From positions 3,639-67,638 of the forward strand of contig JBKPSO010000013.1 of the NCBI GenBank assembly GCA_046735055.1: DNA of 64,000 bases, given 5' to 3'. Shown piece after piece: positions 49,762 to 59,058 of this stretch. Source of the stretch: DATBLE01 sp046735055. Lineage in GTDB: Bacteria; Actinomycetota; Thermoleophilia; Gaiellales; Gaiellaceae. Position 1 is the first letter of the stretch. The number at the start of each line of letters is the position of its first letter. The position numbers were made by a program, and so were the translations under genes. A model generated the notes under the pieces. The model did no database searches. It was not told the DNA's origin and was given only the letters and a program-made list of their open reading frames with translations.

Positions 49762-50928
49762 TTACCTTCCGGTGGCCGGCCACGCGTCGACCCCCTCTGC
49801 GAGGCGGGCAACGCCTCGCTGCAGGGTCTCCGCCGCCGATGCGAGCGAGAGCCGGACAAGCCCGGCGGCTCGAGATCCGAACGTCTCGCCCGGGGCAACG
49901 GCGACCCCGTGCTCCAGTACCAGCCAGCGGGCGAGACCGTAGGTGTCATTTGTCGCTCGAGAGACATCGGCGAAGACATAGAAGGCGCCTTTAGGCTCCG
50001 TGACGAAGAGGTTGGTCTCCCGCAACGCCTGCACAGTCGCGTCGCGCCGTAGCCGGTAGGCATCCCGCATCTCGGCCACGCAGTCCTGTGGGCCGAGGAG
50101 CGCCGCCTCGAACGCCCTCTGAGCAATCGCCGTCGCGCAGCTGACAACCGGCTCCTGCACCTTCGCGATCAGGTCGGCAAGCGGCCGCGGGGCGACGAGA
50201 TAGCCGAGCCGCCAGCCGGTCATCGCGTAGGTCTTCGAGGCACTGAAGACCGTAATAACACGGCCCTCGTCTTCGAGCGTGGCCGGGCTCACGTGCTTGC
50301 CCTCGAAGACGATCTCCTCGTAGACCTCGTCACTCAGCAGATACAGGTCATGCTTGCGAGCGATCTCGAGTACCCGTTCGATCATCGCGGGCTGCCATAC
50401 AGCCCCGGTGGGATTCGCGGGGCTGTTGATCAAGAGCACCTTGGCGCGCGGGTCGCCCGCGAGGGCATCGAGCGCATCGAGGTCGGGCTCGAAGTTTGTC
50501 GACCGCTCCAGCGGGTAGCGGAGCACCTCTGCGTTGAGGGCGGCGGCCATCATCTCGTAGTTGGGCCACGCCGGATCCGAGATCAGGATCGCCTCGCCCG
50601 GCTCGACCAGCGCGAGAAGGGTCTCGATCAAGGCGGTCCCGCCACCCGTCGTAACGACGATCTGCTCGACGTCCGCGCTGATCCCGTTACGTGCGGCGAG
50701 CTTGGCGCAGATCGCCTCACGCACCGATGGGAGGCCGCGATTGACGGTGTACTTCGTGTAGCCGTCCGCGGCCGCGCGCGCTGCGGCTTCGACGATGTGC
50801 GCCGGAGTCGGGAAGTCGGGCTCGCCGATCTCCAGACGTAGCACGCCCGGCCGCGTCACTGCCAGGTCGAGCACCTCGCGGATGCCCGAGCGGCGCATGG
50901 CGGCGACCGAGCGAGAGGGGGGCTTCAT
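49762..50928 (-). CDS. Class I aminotransferase (aspartate-aminotransferase fold)
   Basis: A 388-residue PLP enzyme: LRLEIGEPDFPTPAHIVEAA, YTKYTVNRGLPSVREAI, TTGGGTALIETL, NSPANPTGAVW, LLSDEVYEEIVFEG, the Schiff-base SASKTYAMTGWRLGY and VRLSLASAAE. It belongs with the broad-range Asp/aromatic aminotransferases of family I-gamma. The ATG at 50928 (MKPPSRSV) is preferred to a TTG ten codons upstream. It lies next to the divergent IclR gene and may convert an amino-acid-like product of the block. The donor and acceptor are unknown. Confidence 0.85.
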   Translation of the reverse strand: MKPPSRSVAAMRRSGIREVLDLAVTRPGVLRLEIGEPDFPTPAHIVEAAARAAADGYTKYTVNRGLPSVREAICAKLAARNGISADVEQIVVTTGGGTALIETLLALVEPGEAILISDPAWPNYEMMAAALNAEVLRYPLERSTNFEPDLDALDALAGDPRAKVLLINSPANPTGAVWQPAMIERVLEIARKHDLYLLSDEVYEEIVFEGKHVSPATLEDEGRVITVFSASKTYAMTGWRLGYLVAPRPLADLIAKVQEPVVSCATAIAQRAFEAALLGPQDCVAEMRDAYRLRRDATVQALRETNLFVTEPKGAFYVFADVSRATNDTYGLARWLVLEHGVAVAPGETFGSRAAGLVRLSLASAAETLQRGVARLAEGVDAWPATGR

Positions 50929-50957
50929 CGGGTAACGATCACCCAGCTCGACACCCA

Positions 50958-51812
50958 ATGCACCCTATAGAGTCCCAAACCGAAGTTGAAACACCGTCTC
51001 AGAAAATGGTGACTGAGGCTGTTGCAGGCTCCCAGACCCTCGACAGGGCCCTGGGTGCGCTTCTCCAGATCGGCGAGTCAGGCTCGCGCGGGCTGACGCT
51101 CGCCGAGTGCAGCGCGAGTCTCGGGTACAGCAAGCCCACTGTCCATCGGATTCTGCGTACCCTCGCGAGCCGCGGCTTTTTGCGCCTCGATCAGGAGCGC
51201 GGCCTCTACACGCTCGGCGTCGCGAACTTGCGGCTCGGAATGACTTTCCTCGAGCAACTCGATCTTCGCAACGAGGCGCTTCCCATTCTCCGCGAGCTCG
51301 GGGAACGAACGGGGGAAACGGTGCACCTCGGTGTCCTCGACGGGAGCGACGTCGTCTACATCGAGAAGGTCGAGAGCACCCATGCCGTGCGCATGTTCAG
51401 CCAGATCGGCCGGACGACGCCAGCCTACTCGACCGGCGTCGGGAAGGCGATTCTCGCCCAGCTGCCCCCCGAGGAGGTCGCGCAGGTGCTCCCCGAGAGG
51501 CTCGAAGCGAGAACGTCGGCGACCATCACCGACCGGGCGGCTCTGCTCCGGCATCTCGTTGAGGTGCGCCGGCGAGGCTACTCGACAGATGAGGTCGAGA
51601 CCGAGGAGGGGATCCGGTGCGTAGGAGCGCCGGTGTTCGACCATACGGGCATTGTCTGCGCAGGCATCAGCGTTGCGGGGCCTGCAACCAGGGTCACCTC
51701 GGAGCGCACCCCCGAGCTGGGAAGACTCGTCCAGACGGCGGCGCTTTCGATTTCGCGGAGGATCGGCTATTGCCTCGACGCCCGGGACATCGGGGCATCC
51801 GGGGCTGGCTGA
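50958..51812 (+). CDS. IclR-family transcriptional regulator (second)
   Basis: A 284-residue IclR protein. The winged helix is at about residues 28-80 (TLDRALGALLQIGESG, LAECSASLGYSKPTVHRILR). The effector domain follows (LRELGERTGETVHLGVLDGS, YSTGVGKAILAQL, CVGAPVFDHTGIVCAGISVA). A later ATG at 51006 is possible, since the first 16 residues are unlike family members. It starts just after the divergent aminotransferase and is followed by the SnoaL-like gene with a TGATG overlap. By position it should regulate the aminotransferase, the long importer/oxidase operon, or both. Confidence 0.88.
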   Translation: MHPIESQTEVETPSQKMVTEAVAGSQTLDRALGALLQIGESGSRGLTLAECSASLGYSKPTVHRILRTLASRGFLRLDQERGLYTLGVANLRLGMTFLEQLDLRNEALPILRELGERTGETVHLGVLDGSDVVYIEKVESTHAVRMFSQIGRTTPAYSTGVGKAILAQLPPEEVAQVLPERLEARTSATITDRAALLRHLVEVRRRGYSTDEVETEEGIRCVGAPVFDHTGIVCAGISVAGPATRVTSERTPELGRLVQTAALSISRRIGYCLDARDIGASGAG

Positions 51813-52177
51813 TGCGGACGCCGCGTGAGCTGGTCGAGGAGCTCGTAGACGCCTACAACGCGAAGTCGATCGAGCGCCTCCTTGCCCTCTATCGACCTGA
51901 CGCACGCTTCTGGGATCCGCTTCACCGTGAGGGCGTCGTCGGCCGGGCCGCGATCGGTGACCTGATCGGGGGCCTCTTCGAGAGATACCCCGACGAAAAG
52001 ATGTCGGTGGTCACGCTCGTCGCCGACGAAACACACGCCGTTGCCGAGCTCAGAAGCACCGGGACGGCCGCGAGCGGCCGGCCATTCGAGCTCGAGTTCA
52101 CCGAGGTCTACGAGACGAGCGACGGGCAGATCTCGTCCTGTCGCGTCTACATCGACACCGGCGAGATTCCCGCCTAG
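51812..52177 (+). CDS. SnoaL/NTF2-like protein
   Basis: A 121-residue cone-fold protein of the NTF2 superfamily: ELVEELVDAYNAKSIERLLA, YRPDARFWDPLHREGV, GDLIGGLFERYPDEK and FELEFTEVYETSDGQI. These small proteins serve as isomerases, cyclases or hydrolases, or only bind ligand. No catalytic pair can be assigned. Coupled to the IclR gene by a TGATG overlap. Together with the similar protein at 59055 it brackets importer 2, suggesting action on the same group of compounds. Confidence 0.72.
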   Translation: MRTPRELVEELVDAYNAKSIERLLALYRPDARFWDPLHREGVVGRAAIGDLIGGLFERYPDEKMSVVTLVADETHAVAELRSTGTAASGRPFELEFTEVYETSDGQISSCRVYIDTGEIPA

Positions 52178-52256
52178 GTCGAGAGAGGGGGATCCAGACA
52201 GAGAAGCCAGCTGCCTTGCAATCAGCCCTTGCATGGATCGACGAAGGGAGTAACAG

Positions 52257-54005
52257 ATGGCGAAAAAACCCGCAATTGACGTTGTCACCGACAACGTCGA
52301 CGAGCCGCTGACCGCGCCTCACCAGGAGACGCTCGCCGACCTGGTTGACGAGTACCGGGAGAACACGATCAGCCGGCGGAGCTTCATGGGTCGGGCTGCG
52401 GTGTTCGGCCTCTCGGCCGCGAGCATCTCGGGCTTACTGGCGGAGTCGGCGTCGGCGCGTGCGCAGGCGCCGCAGGCAAACCCCAGGAAGACGGCCAAGC
52501 TCAACATCGGCGTCGGCCAGGATGCAGACACGGTCGATCCGCAGGCGTTCAAGGACATCCCCGGCTACTACATGCTCGCGAACCTTTACGACCAACTGGT
52601 CGACCTGAAGGCTCACGAGCTCAAGGGCGGCAACATCATCTATGCCAATGCGGCGCAACCGACGTCGATGATCGCCCGCTCAATGGCGCTGTCCAAGGAC
52701 CTCCGCACGGTGACCTTCAAGCTCAATCCGAACGCGAGGTTCCAGGACGGTACGCCGATCACGGTCGACGATGTCAAGTACACGTTCAGCCGGGGGATCC
52801 GGGGCACGCAGTACACGAACATTCTGATGAAGATGCTCACGCTGTCGAAGGTGAGCAACATCGTGACACCCGACAGGCACACGGTCGTCTTCAAGCTCGA
52901 CAAGTCGAACCCGATGACGGCGCGGCTCCTCAGCCTGCAGGTGCTCTCGATTCAGAGCGCCAACGTGAGCAAGGAGCATGCGACGACGAAGGACTTGTGG
53001 ACGAATGGCTACTGGCGTGGTCACGTCTTCGGGAACGGCCCCTACGTGCTCAAATCGTGGAACCGCGGCCAAGGCTTTGAGCTCGCCCCAAACTCTCACT
53101 ACTACAAGCAGGGGCTTCCCAAGAACGGAGGGCTCGTCTTCAAGGTAATCGCCGATCCCCAGCAGCGGCTCAACCTCCTACGGACCGGGGCGCTCCACGT
53201 CGCTTTCGAGATCTCCGCGAAGGACGCCAACTCGATCCGTCAGGGACGTGTCCGGAATGTGAAGTTGATCGACGTCCCGAGCCCATGGAACTTCGGACTG
53301 ACCTTCAACAACTCGCTCAAGCCGTTCACCGACAAGCGGGTGCGACAGGCGCTCAGCTACGCCGTCCCGTACAACGCAATCATCAAGAACGTCATGTACG
53401 GACTCGCTCGACCCGCGAGGGGCATGGTGCCGGTGGGCATGCCCACCCACGACGGCAGCTTCTGGAACTACGACACCAACCTGACCAAGGCGAAGCAGCT
53501 GCTCAGCGCTGCCGGCCTGGGCAATGGGTTCGACACCTCGATCGACATCCTCATCGGCCGTCCGGAGGACGAGCAGGCAGCGACGCTGATCCAGGCGAAC
53601 TTCCAACAGATCGGCGTCCGCGCCCAGATCAACAAGCTGGACGCCTCGCAGTACCAGGACAACCGCAACAACGCGAAGTCACCGATGCAGATCGTCGAGT
53701 GGTTTTCGTGGGTCAACGACCCCTTCTACCACCTGTTCTGGAACATGCTGTCGACGAACGCGTTCACGAACTCCTCGAGGTACTCGAACCCCGCGGTCGA
53801 CAAGCTGATCCTTGACGGCATGTATGAGCCGAACCAGACGAAGCGTGCAGCCATGAGCCGCCAGGCACAGAAGATGATCGTGGATGATGCGCCCTGGGCC
53901 TGGCTTTTCGCCCGCGACTTCTTCCAGCCGGTGGCAAAGAACCTTCACGATTTCCCGTACTGGCCGGATCAGAACCCGCGCTTGTACTGGACGTTTTTGA
54001 CCTGA
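52257..54005 (+). CDS. ABC transporter substrate-binding protein, family 5, importer 2 (Tat signal)
   Basis: A 582-residue binding protein with a long N-region and a clear twin-arginine signal: ISRRSFMGRAAVFGLSAAS, then a hydrophobic stretch and an alanine-rich cut region near SARAQA. It is therefore probably exported folded. Mature motifs: VTFKLNPNARFQDGTPITVD, KPFTDKRVRQALSYAVP and QNPRLYWTFL, all typical of DppA-like proteins. ATG 52257 has AAGGGAG seven bases upstream. It is the first gene of importer 2 and is followed by a strong hairpin at 54016. The ligand is unknown. Confidence 0.9.
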   Translation: MAKKPAIDVVTDNVDEPLTAPHQETLADLVDEYRENTISRRSFMGRAAVFGLSAASISGLLAESASARAQAPQANPRKTAKLNIGVGQDADTVDPQAFKDIPGYYMLANLYDQLVDLKAHELKGGNIIYANAAQPTSMIARSMALSKDLRTVTFKLNPNARFQDGTPITVDDVKYTFSRGIRGTQYTNILMKMLTLSKVSNIVTPDRHTVVFKLDKSNPMTARLLSLQVLSIQSANVSKEHATTKDLWTNGYWRGHVFGNGPYVLKSWNRGQGFELAPNSHYYKQGLPKNGGLVFKVIADPQQRLNLLRTGALHVAFEISAKDANSIRQGRVRNVKLIDVPSPWNFGLTFNNSLKPFTDKRVRQALSYAVPYNAIIKNVMYGLARPARGMVPVGMPTHDGSFWNYDTNLTKAKQLLSAAGLGNGFDTSIDILIGRPEDEQAATLIQANFQQIGVRAQINKLDASQYQDNRNNAKSPMQIVEWFSWVNDPFYHLFWNMLSTNAFTNSSRYSNPAVDKLILDGMYEPNQTKRAAMSRQAQKMIVDDAPWAWLFARDFFQPVAKNLHDFPYWPDQNPRLYWTFLT

Positions 54006-54015
54006 GAGGTTCACA

Positions 54016-54047
54016 CGGGGGTGGGGGAGGCGCTCCTCCCACCCCCG
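54016..54047 (+). promoter_or_regulatory. Long GC hairpin after the importer 2 binding-protein gene
   Basis: Positions 54016-54025 pair without a break with 54038-54047 (C-G-rich, one T-A). After a single-base bulge at 54037 four more pairs close a three-base loop at 54030-54032. It starts 11 bases after the stop and lies well before the permease start. There is no T-run. Importer 1 has an equivalent element at the same place, so a shared role in keeping binding-protein mRNA in excess is likely. Confidence 0.75.
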
Positions 54048-54128
54048 GCGGTGGTCGGAGAGAATGACTGCGTCGGCATGATCGGCATCGCCCTTCCACG
54101 GAGTCTTCGCATTCACGCCTCCGCGCAG

Positions 54129-55139
54129 ATGAGCCGTTATCTCGCCAGGCGGATCGCGCTTGCGGTGCTCACGCTCTGGCTGGTCACGCTTGCCGTCTTC
54201 GTGATCACGAACATCCTGCCCGGGAATCCCGCCCTCGTCCGCCTGGGCCCATTCGCCACCAAAGAGTCTCTGCACGCGGAAGAGGTGCGAATGGGCCTCG
54301 ACAAGCCGCTTCAACAGCGCTACTGGACCTTCCTCAGCGGTGCGATCCGGGGTGACCTCGGCACGAGCTTCAAGACGGAGCGTCCGGTCGCGAGCGACCT
54401 CGGTGACCGTCTCCCGGCAACCTTCGAGCTGGCGCTCGCCTCGACGCTGCTCGCATGTCTCACGGGCATCCCGCTCGGGTTCCTCGCCGCCGTTAGGCGC
54501 AACTCGCGTCTCGACCACCTCGTCCGAAGCCTGGCGGGCTTTTCCGCCTCGATGCCGATCTTCTGGCTGGGGCTCATGCTCGCCTTCGTCTTCGCGTACC
54601 AGCTGCGGTGGGCGCCCGGACCTGTCGGCCGGCTCGGCCTCGAGGACACCCCCCCGCCGTCGGTAACGGGCCTCTACACGATCGACAGCCTGCTTGCCGG
54701 AAACCTGGGCCTGTTCGCGAAGTCGCTGGAGTATTTGGCGCTCCCTGCGATCACGCTCGCGATCATCGAATTCGCCCCGATCGCGAAGATCGCGCGCTCC
54801 TCGATGCTGGAGATCCTGGACACGGAGTATGTGCGCACGTCTCGGGCGATGGGCTTCAGCGGCAGGCAGATCTTCCGGCAGGACGCGTTCCGCAACTCGC
54901 TCATCCCGCTGCTGACGATGCTCGGGATCGTCCTCGGCTACCTCCTCGCCGGCAACGTCATCGTCGAGACCGTCTTCTCGTGGCCTGGCGTCGGCCAGTA
55001 CGCCTACGGCGCGGTCACCTCGAACGATTTCAACGCCATCCAGGGGTTCATCCTGCTGGTGGCGACGGTGTACGTCGTCCTGAATCTCGCAATCGACCTC
55101 CTCTACGCGGTGATCGACCCGCGGGTAAGACTCGGCTGA
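54129..55139 (+). CDS. ABC transporter permease, DppB/OppB type, importer 2
   Basis: A 336-residue permease beginning MSRYLARRIALAVLTLWLV, the normal first helix of DppB subunits. ILPGNPALVRLGPFATKES, the long extracytoplasmic loop with QLRWAPGPVGRLG, the coupling helix ILDTEYVRTSRAMGFSG and VIVETVFSWPGVGQYAYGAV complete the pattern. The ATG at 54129 fits the family; an ATG at 54078 would add 17 residues. Frames starting before that would cross the hairpin. The stop overlaps the next start (TGATG). Confidence 0.9.
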   Translation: MSRYLARRIALAVLTLWLVTLAVFVITNILPGNPALVRLGPFATKESLHAEEVRMGLDKPLQQRYWTFLSGAIRGDLGTSFKTERPVASDLGDRLPATFELALASTLLACLTGIPLGFLAAVRRNSRLDHLVRSLAGFSASMPIFWLGLMLAFVFAYQLRWAPGPVGRLGLEDTPPPSVTGLYTIDSLLAGNLGLFAKSLEYLALPAITLAIIEFAPIAKIARSSMLEILDTEYVRTSRAMGFSGRQIFRQDAFRNSLIPLLTMLGIVLGYLLAGNVIVETVFSWPGVGQYAYGAVTSNDFNAIQGFILLVATVYVVLNLAIDLLYAVIDPRVRLG

Positions 55140-56032
55140 TGGCAATTGCTGGACAGGCCGCCGACGTTTTCGAGTCGCTCGATCTGCAGTCGCTCGAGCT
55201 GCGCCGCGGGGAGCGGCTCATGGTCGCAGTGCGTCAGAACAAGCTCGCGACGGCGGGGCTCGTCGTCGTCGTGCTGACGCTCGCCTTGTCCCTGATCGTC
55301 CCGCTCTTCTACACGGTCGACCCACTGGCTACGCATCCCGACCAGGGCCTTCAGGCGCCCTCCGCCTCGCACCTGCTCGGCACGGACACCTTCGGGCGGG
55401 ACATCCTTTCTCGGATCCTTCACGCCGCCCGGCTCGACTTCGAGATCGCCTTCTCCGTCGCGGGAATAGCCCTGATCGTCGGGACGCTGCTCGGGGGACT
55501 CGCGGGCTATGCCGGCGGCCTGCTCAGCGACCTGGTCATGCGGATCGTCGACCTCATGCTCTCGTTTCCCGCCTTCATCCTTGCCCTCGCGATCACCGTG
55601 ATGCTCGGCAATCGGGTGTTGTTCGTGATCGCCGCGCTCGCATTTGCCTACACCCCTTACTTCGTCCGGCTGACGCGCGGCGAGGTACTGAAGCTCCGCG
55701 ACGCCGAGTACGCCGACGCAGCGCGGGTCGTCGGCAACCCGCCCTGGCGCGTGGCGTACCGACACGTCTTCCCGAACTCCGTCGCGCCCGCGATCGTTCT
55801 CGGATCGATCGTCCTCGGCTGGTCGATCCTCGACGCCTCCGCGCTCGGTTTTCTCGGGATCGGGATCAAGCCCCCGACACCTGAGTGGGGAACCATGGTC
55901 GCGGACGGAAGCGCGAACATCAGCACTGGCCAGTGGTGGACCTGGCTCTTCCCGGGGCTGGCAATCCTCCTCGTCGTCCTCTCCTTCAACTGGGTCGGGG
56001 ACGGTCTCCGCAACTTCCTTCGCTCGGCATGA
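55139..56032 (+). CDS. ABC transporter permease, DppC/OppC type, importer 2
   Basis: A 297-residue permease: an N-terminal cytoplasmic tail, first helix AGLVVVVLTLALSLIVPLF, then HLLGTDTFGRDILSRILHAA, the coupling helix DAEYADAARVVGNPPWRV and SALGFLGIGIKPPTPEWG. It pairs with the upstream DppB-type subunit. The start overlaps the preceding stop by one base and its own stop overlaps the ATPase start (ATGA), so channel and motor are made in step. Confidence 0.92.
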   Translation: MAIAGQAADVFESLDLQSLELRRGERLMVAVRQNKLATAGLVVVVLTLALSLIVPLFYTVDPLATHPDQGLQAPSASHLLGTDTFGRDILSRILHAARLDFEIAFSVAGIALIVGTLLGGLAGYAGGLLSDLVMRIVDLMLSFPAFILALAITVMLGNRVLFVIAALAFAYTPYFVRLTRGEVLKLRDAEYADAARVVGNPPWRVAYRHVFPNSVAPAIVLGSIVLGWSILDASALGFLGIGIKPPTPEWGTMVADGSANISTGQWWTWLFPGLAILLVVLSFNWVGDGLRNFLRSA

Positions 56033-57069
56033 CGGATGCGGCTCGCGCCACGGCGCTGCTCCGGGTCGAGGATCTCTCCCTTTCGTTCCCGGCGCTTCGC
56101 GGCAACAGGACGCTGGTGCTCGACCGCGTTTCTTTCGACGTCGGTCGTGAGGAGACGGTCGCGCTCGTCGGTGAATCGGGCTCCGGCAAGACCGTGACCG
56201 CGCTCGCGGCCATGGGCCTGAACCACCCGGCGGCTGCCGTCGAGGGTGGCAAGATTCTGCTCGAGAATCGCGACCTGCTCGCGATGGACGAGGCGGAGAA
56301 GCGCGAGTATCGCGGCAGGCAGATTGCGATGATCTTCCAGGCCCCGAAGGCGAGTCTGAATCCGCTCGTCAAGGCGGGCTCGCAGATCGCCCGGGTTGTC
56401 CGGCTCCACCAGGGAGTCGGACAGAGGCGGGCGGAGGAGATCGCCGTCGGGCTGATGCGCTCGGTCGGGATCAACGACGCAGCCCGCCGCTTCCACTCTT
56501 ACCCGCACCAGCTCTCCGGCGGGATGGCCCAGCGCGTGATGATTGCGATGGCACTCTCGTCTCAGCCTGACCTCCTGATCGCCGACGAGCCCACGACAGG
56601 GCTCGACGTGACAATCCAGGAGCAGATCTTCGAGCTTCTGCTCGAGCTGCAGAACCGACTCAAGATGTCGATCCTGCTCATCACCCACGACCTCGCGCTC
56701 GTCGCCGAGACGTCCGACCGCGTGGCCGTCATGCATGCCGGGCACGTGGTCGAGACAGGACCCGTGCAGGCGATCTTCGGGGAGCCGAAGCATCCCTACA
56801 CGCAGCATCTCGTCAGCTCGGTGCTTCGTGCCGACCGGCGCGCGGAGGTCGCGGCGCGGCCGGCACGTGCCGGCGAAGGCATCGACTACACGGCCACGGG
56901 GTGCCGGTACGCCGGGAAGTGCGAGTACCGCTTCGGCCCCTGTGCCGCGGTGCGCCCGGAGCTGCTCCCGGTCGGAGCGGTCCCCGGTCACGTGTCGATG
57001 TGCCACCTCTACGACCGGAACTACGCCGAGCAGCGAGAGGCAGGTGAGCCGCGTGCCGTATCGGGGTAA
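56029..57069 (+). CDS. ABC transporter ATPase, DppD type, importer 2
   Basis: A 346-residue ATPase with Walker A GESGSGKT, the Q-loop FQAPKASLNP (family FQxPxxxLNP), signature LSGGMAQR, Walker B LLIADEPTTG, and H-loop ITHDLALVAE. The C-terminal oligopeptide region contains the Cys set CRYAGKCEYRFGPC, a possible Fe-S site as in DppD relatives. In importer 1 this protein and its partner are fused into one chain. It overlaps the DppF-type gene by 26 bases. Confidence 0.92.
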   Translation: MTDAARATALLRVEDLSLSFPALRGNRTLVLDRVSFDVGREETVALVGESGSGKTVTALAAMGLNHPAAAVEGGKILLENRDLLAMDEAEKREYRGRQIAMIFQAPKASLNPLVKAGSQIARVVRLHQGVGQRRAEEIAVGLMRSVGINDAARRFHSYPHQLSGGMAQRVMIAMALSSQPDLLIADEPTTGLDVTIQEQIFELLLELQNRLKMSILLITHDLALVAETSDRVAVMHAGHVVETGPVQAIFGEPKHPYTQHLVSSVLRADRRAEVAARPARAGEGIDYTATGCRYAGKCEYRFGPCAAVRPELLPVGAVPGHVSMCHLYDRNYAEQREAGEPRAVSG

Positions 57070-58054
57070 CGGCGTTCCCCTGCTCGAGGTCGTCGACCTC
57101 CACAAACGGTTCCGCAGTCACGGGCAGGTCGTGCATGCCGTCAACGGTGTCACGTTCGAGATTCGAAAGGGGGAGACGGTCGCGCTCGTCGGGGAGTCCG
57201 GCTGCGGAAAGTCGACGACCGCGCGCTGCATTGTGCGCCTGACCGACCCGAGCGCGGGGCAGATCCTCTACGGCGGCACCGACATCACGAGCTGCTCGCG
57301 GCGTGCCTTCCGTCGCCTGCGGCGGGAGATCCAGATGGTCTTCCAGGACCCGGGCGCGAGCCTCAACCCGAGCATGACCATCCGCCAGACGTTGCGCGAG
57401 CCGCTCAGGCTGCACGGTCTCGTCGAGAGAAGCGAGGTCGAGGCCCGGCTTCGGGAGACGATGCGCCTCGTACAGCTCGAGCCGGCGCTCCTCAACCGCC
57501 GCCCGGATCAGCTTTCCGGAGGACAGAAGCAGCGCGTCGGGATCGCGCGCGCGATCTCGACGAATCCGTCCCTGGTGGTTCTCGACGAGCCGACGTCCTC
57601 GCTCGACATGTCGCTCCGGATAGCGCTGCTCGACCTCCTCGAGGCCCTTCAGGAGCGACTCGACATGACATATCTCTTCATCACCCACGACTTCTCGACC
57701 GTGCGCCACGTCGCCGACCGCGTCGTCGTCATGTACCTGGGCAAGGTCGTCGAGTCCGGGCCCGTGGACGAGCTCCTCGACGACCCGAAGCATCCCTACA
57801 CGCAGGCGCTGATCGCGGCAATTCCGATCCCCGAGCCGCGGACGCGGCCGCGTGCGAAGCTGCAGGGGGAGACGCCGAGCGCCCTCCGGCCGATCGTCGG
57901 CTGCCCGTTCCAGGATCGCTGCCCTCACGTGATGGGCGAATGCCGCGAGGGGACAATCCCGTCCGTCGAGCTCGGCGCACGCAAGGTTGCCTGCCTGCTC
58001 TACGCCGGGCGAGGGCAGGAGCCCGAGGCCGCCACCACCCTGGAGGCCAGGTGA
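57044..58054 (+). CDS. ABC transporter ATPase, DppF type, importer 2
   Basis: A 336-residue ATPase: LEVVDLHKRFRSHGQVVHAV, Walker A GESGCGKST, Q-loop FQDPGASLNPS, signature LSGGQKQR, Walker B LVVLDEPTSSLD and the C-terminal GCPFQDRCPHVMGEC. It pairs with the DppD-type subunit. The GTG at 57044 is inside the end of that gene; AGAGAGGCAG precedes it. The stop overlaps the LLM gene start (GTGA), which ties transport to the first enzyme of the block. Confidence 0.92.
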   Translation: MSRVPYRGNGVPLLEVVDLHKRFRSHGQVVHAVNGVTFEIRKGETVALVGESGCGKSTTARCIVRLTDPSAGQILYGGTDITSCSRRAFRRLRREIQMVFQDPGASLNPSMTIRQTLREPLRLHGLVERSEVEARLRETMRLVQLEPALLNRRPDQLSGGQKQRVGIARAISTNPSLVVLDEPTSSLDMSLRIALLDLLEALQERLDMTYLFITHDFSTVRHVADRVVVMYLGKVVESGPVDELLDDPKHPYTQALIAAIPIPEPRTRPRAKLQGETPSALRPIVGCPFQDRCPHVMGECREGTIPSVELGARKVACLLYAGRGQEPEAATTLEAR

Positions 58055-59058
58055 CGGTCTCGATCGGGCTCTCGGTCCCGACCTACGGAGCCTTCCCGGG
58101 TGGTCCGTGGGACTTCCTTCGCGGGCTCGCGGAGATCGCAGACGAGGGCGGCGTCGACGTGTTCTGGGTTCCCGATCACCTGACGCTGCCCGAAGACGAC
58201 GTGCGCGCGAATGGCGGTCGCAGCCGGGTCGACGAGCCGCTCGACGCGTGGACCGTGCTGGCGATGATCGCGGCGCGGACGAGCCGTCTGCGCGTCGGCA
58301 CCGAGGTAACACCGCTGCCGTTGCGCCACCCAGTCCTCCTCGCGCAGACGGTCGCCACACTCGACACGCTCTCGAGCGGGCGCGCCGTTCTCGGAGTCGG
58401 TGCCGGCTGGTACCGCGACGAGTTCGAGGAGGCAGGCATCGCCTTCCGTCCGTACCGGGAGCGGCTGGAGCAAACGCGAGAAGGGGTCGAGGTCATGCGC
58501 AGCCTGCTCGAGGGCGAGATCGTCTGGACTTCTGGTGCCCACTACGAGCCGAGCGGCGCCTGCGTTCGCACCGAGCCGGGCCACCGGCGCGTGCCGATCT
58601 GGTTCGGAGGCCGCTCCGAGCATGTGCTGCGGCTCGCGGCCGGCCTCGGAGAGGGCTGGATCACCGCTACCAACGCCTCTCCCGAGGCGGTCGAGCAAGG
58701 TCGGGCCCGGCTTCGTGAGCTGCTGACCGAGGCCGGCCGCCCGCCGGATGCGGTCGCGATCGCAGTCCCGTTCGTCGCTCGGGTCGCCGGGACAACTGCG
58801 CAGGCCCGGGCCGACGTCGACGCGTACATCGAGCGTGGAGCGTTCGAGGGGTTCGCGAAGCAATTTCTCGAGGACGCAACGCTCGCCTACGGCATCTGGG
58901 GCTCACCCGAGGAGTGCGTGCGCAAGCTGTCGTCCTACCTCGCTCTGGGCGTCGATCACATCATCCTCGACGTCCGCCCACCCGATCATGCGCTCGACTC
59001 GACCGTGCGCATCTGCCGTGAGCTGATTCCTCTTCTCGAAAAGGAGGTGTCGAGATGA
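58051..59058 (+). CDS. LLM-class F420-dependent oxidoreductase (second)
   Basis: A 335-residue luciferase-like protein: IGLSVPTYGAFPGGPW, VDVFWVPDHLTLPEDD, TSRLRVGTEVTPLPLRHPVL, AVLGVGAGWYRDEFEEAGI and PIWFGGRSEHVLRLAA. The GxGAGWxxxEF segment is typical of F420-dependent members. Directly coupled to importer 2 (GTGA overlap) and to the SnoaL-like gene that follows, it likely acts early on the imported compound, reducing or oxygenating it. The related enzyme at 44889 is in the neighbouring divergent unit. Confidence 0.87.
   Translation: MTVSIGLSVPTYGAFPGGPWDFLRGLAEIADEGGVDVFWVPDHLTLPEDDVRANGGRSRVDEPLDAWTVLAMIAARTSRLRVGTEVTPLPLRHPVLLAQTVATLDTLSSGRAVLGVGAGWYRDEFEEAGIAFRPYRERLEQTREGVEVMRSLLEGEIVWTSGAHYEPSGACVRTEPGHRRVPIWFGGRSEHVLRLAAGLGEGWITATNASPEAVEQGRARLRELLTEAGRPPDAVAIAVPFVARVAGTTAQARADVDAYIERGAFEGFAKQFLEDATLAYGIWGSPEECVRKLSSYLALGVDHIILDVRPPDHALDSTVRICRELIPLLEKEVSR

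Noticed and set aside
45885..51010. Shared IclR operator (GTTTCA near 45981 and TGAAAC near 50986)
   Set aside because: Six-base matches in the two intergenic regions are too short, and no fuller palindrome was found around either.
53679..55145. Minus-strand open frame of 488 codons
   Set aside because: Antisense shadow of the importer 2 binding-protein and permease genes, with low-complexity charged translation.
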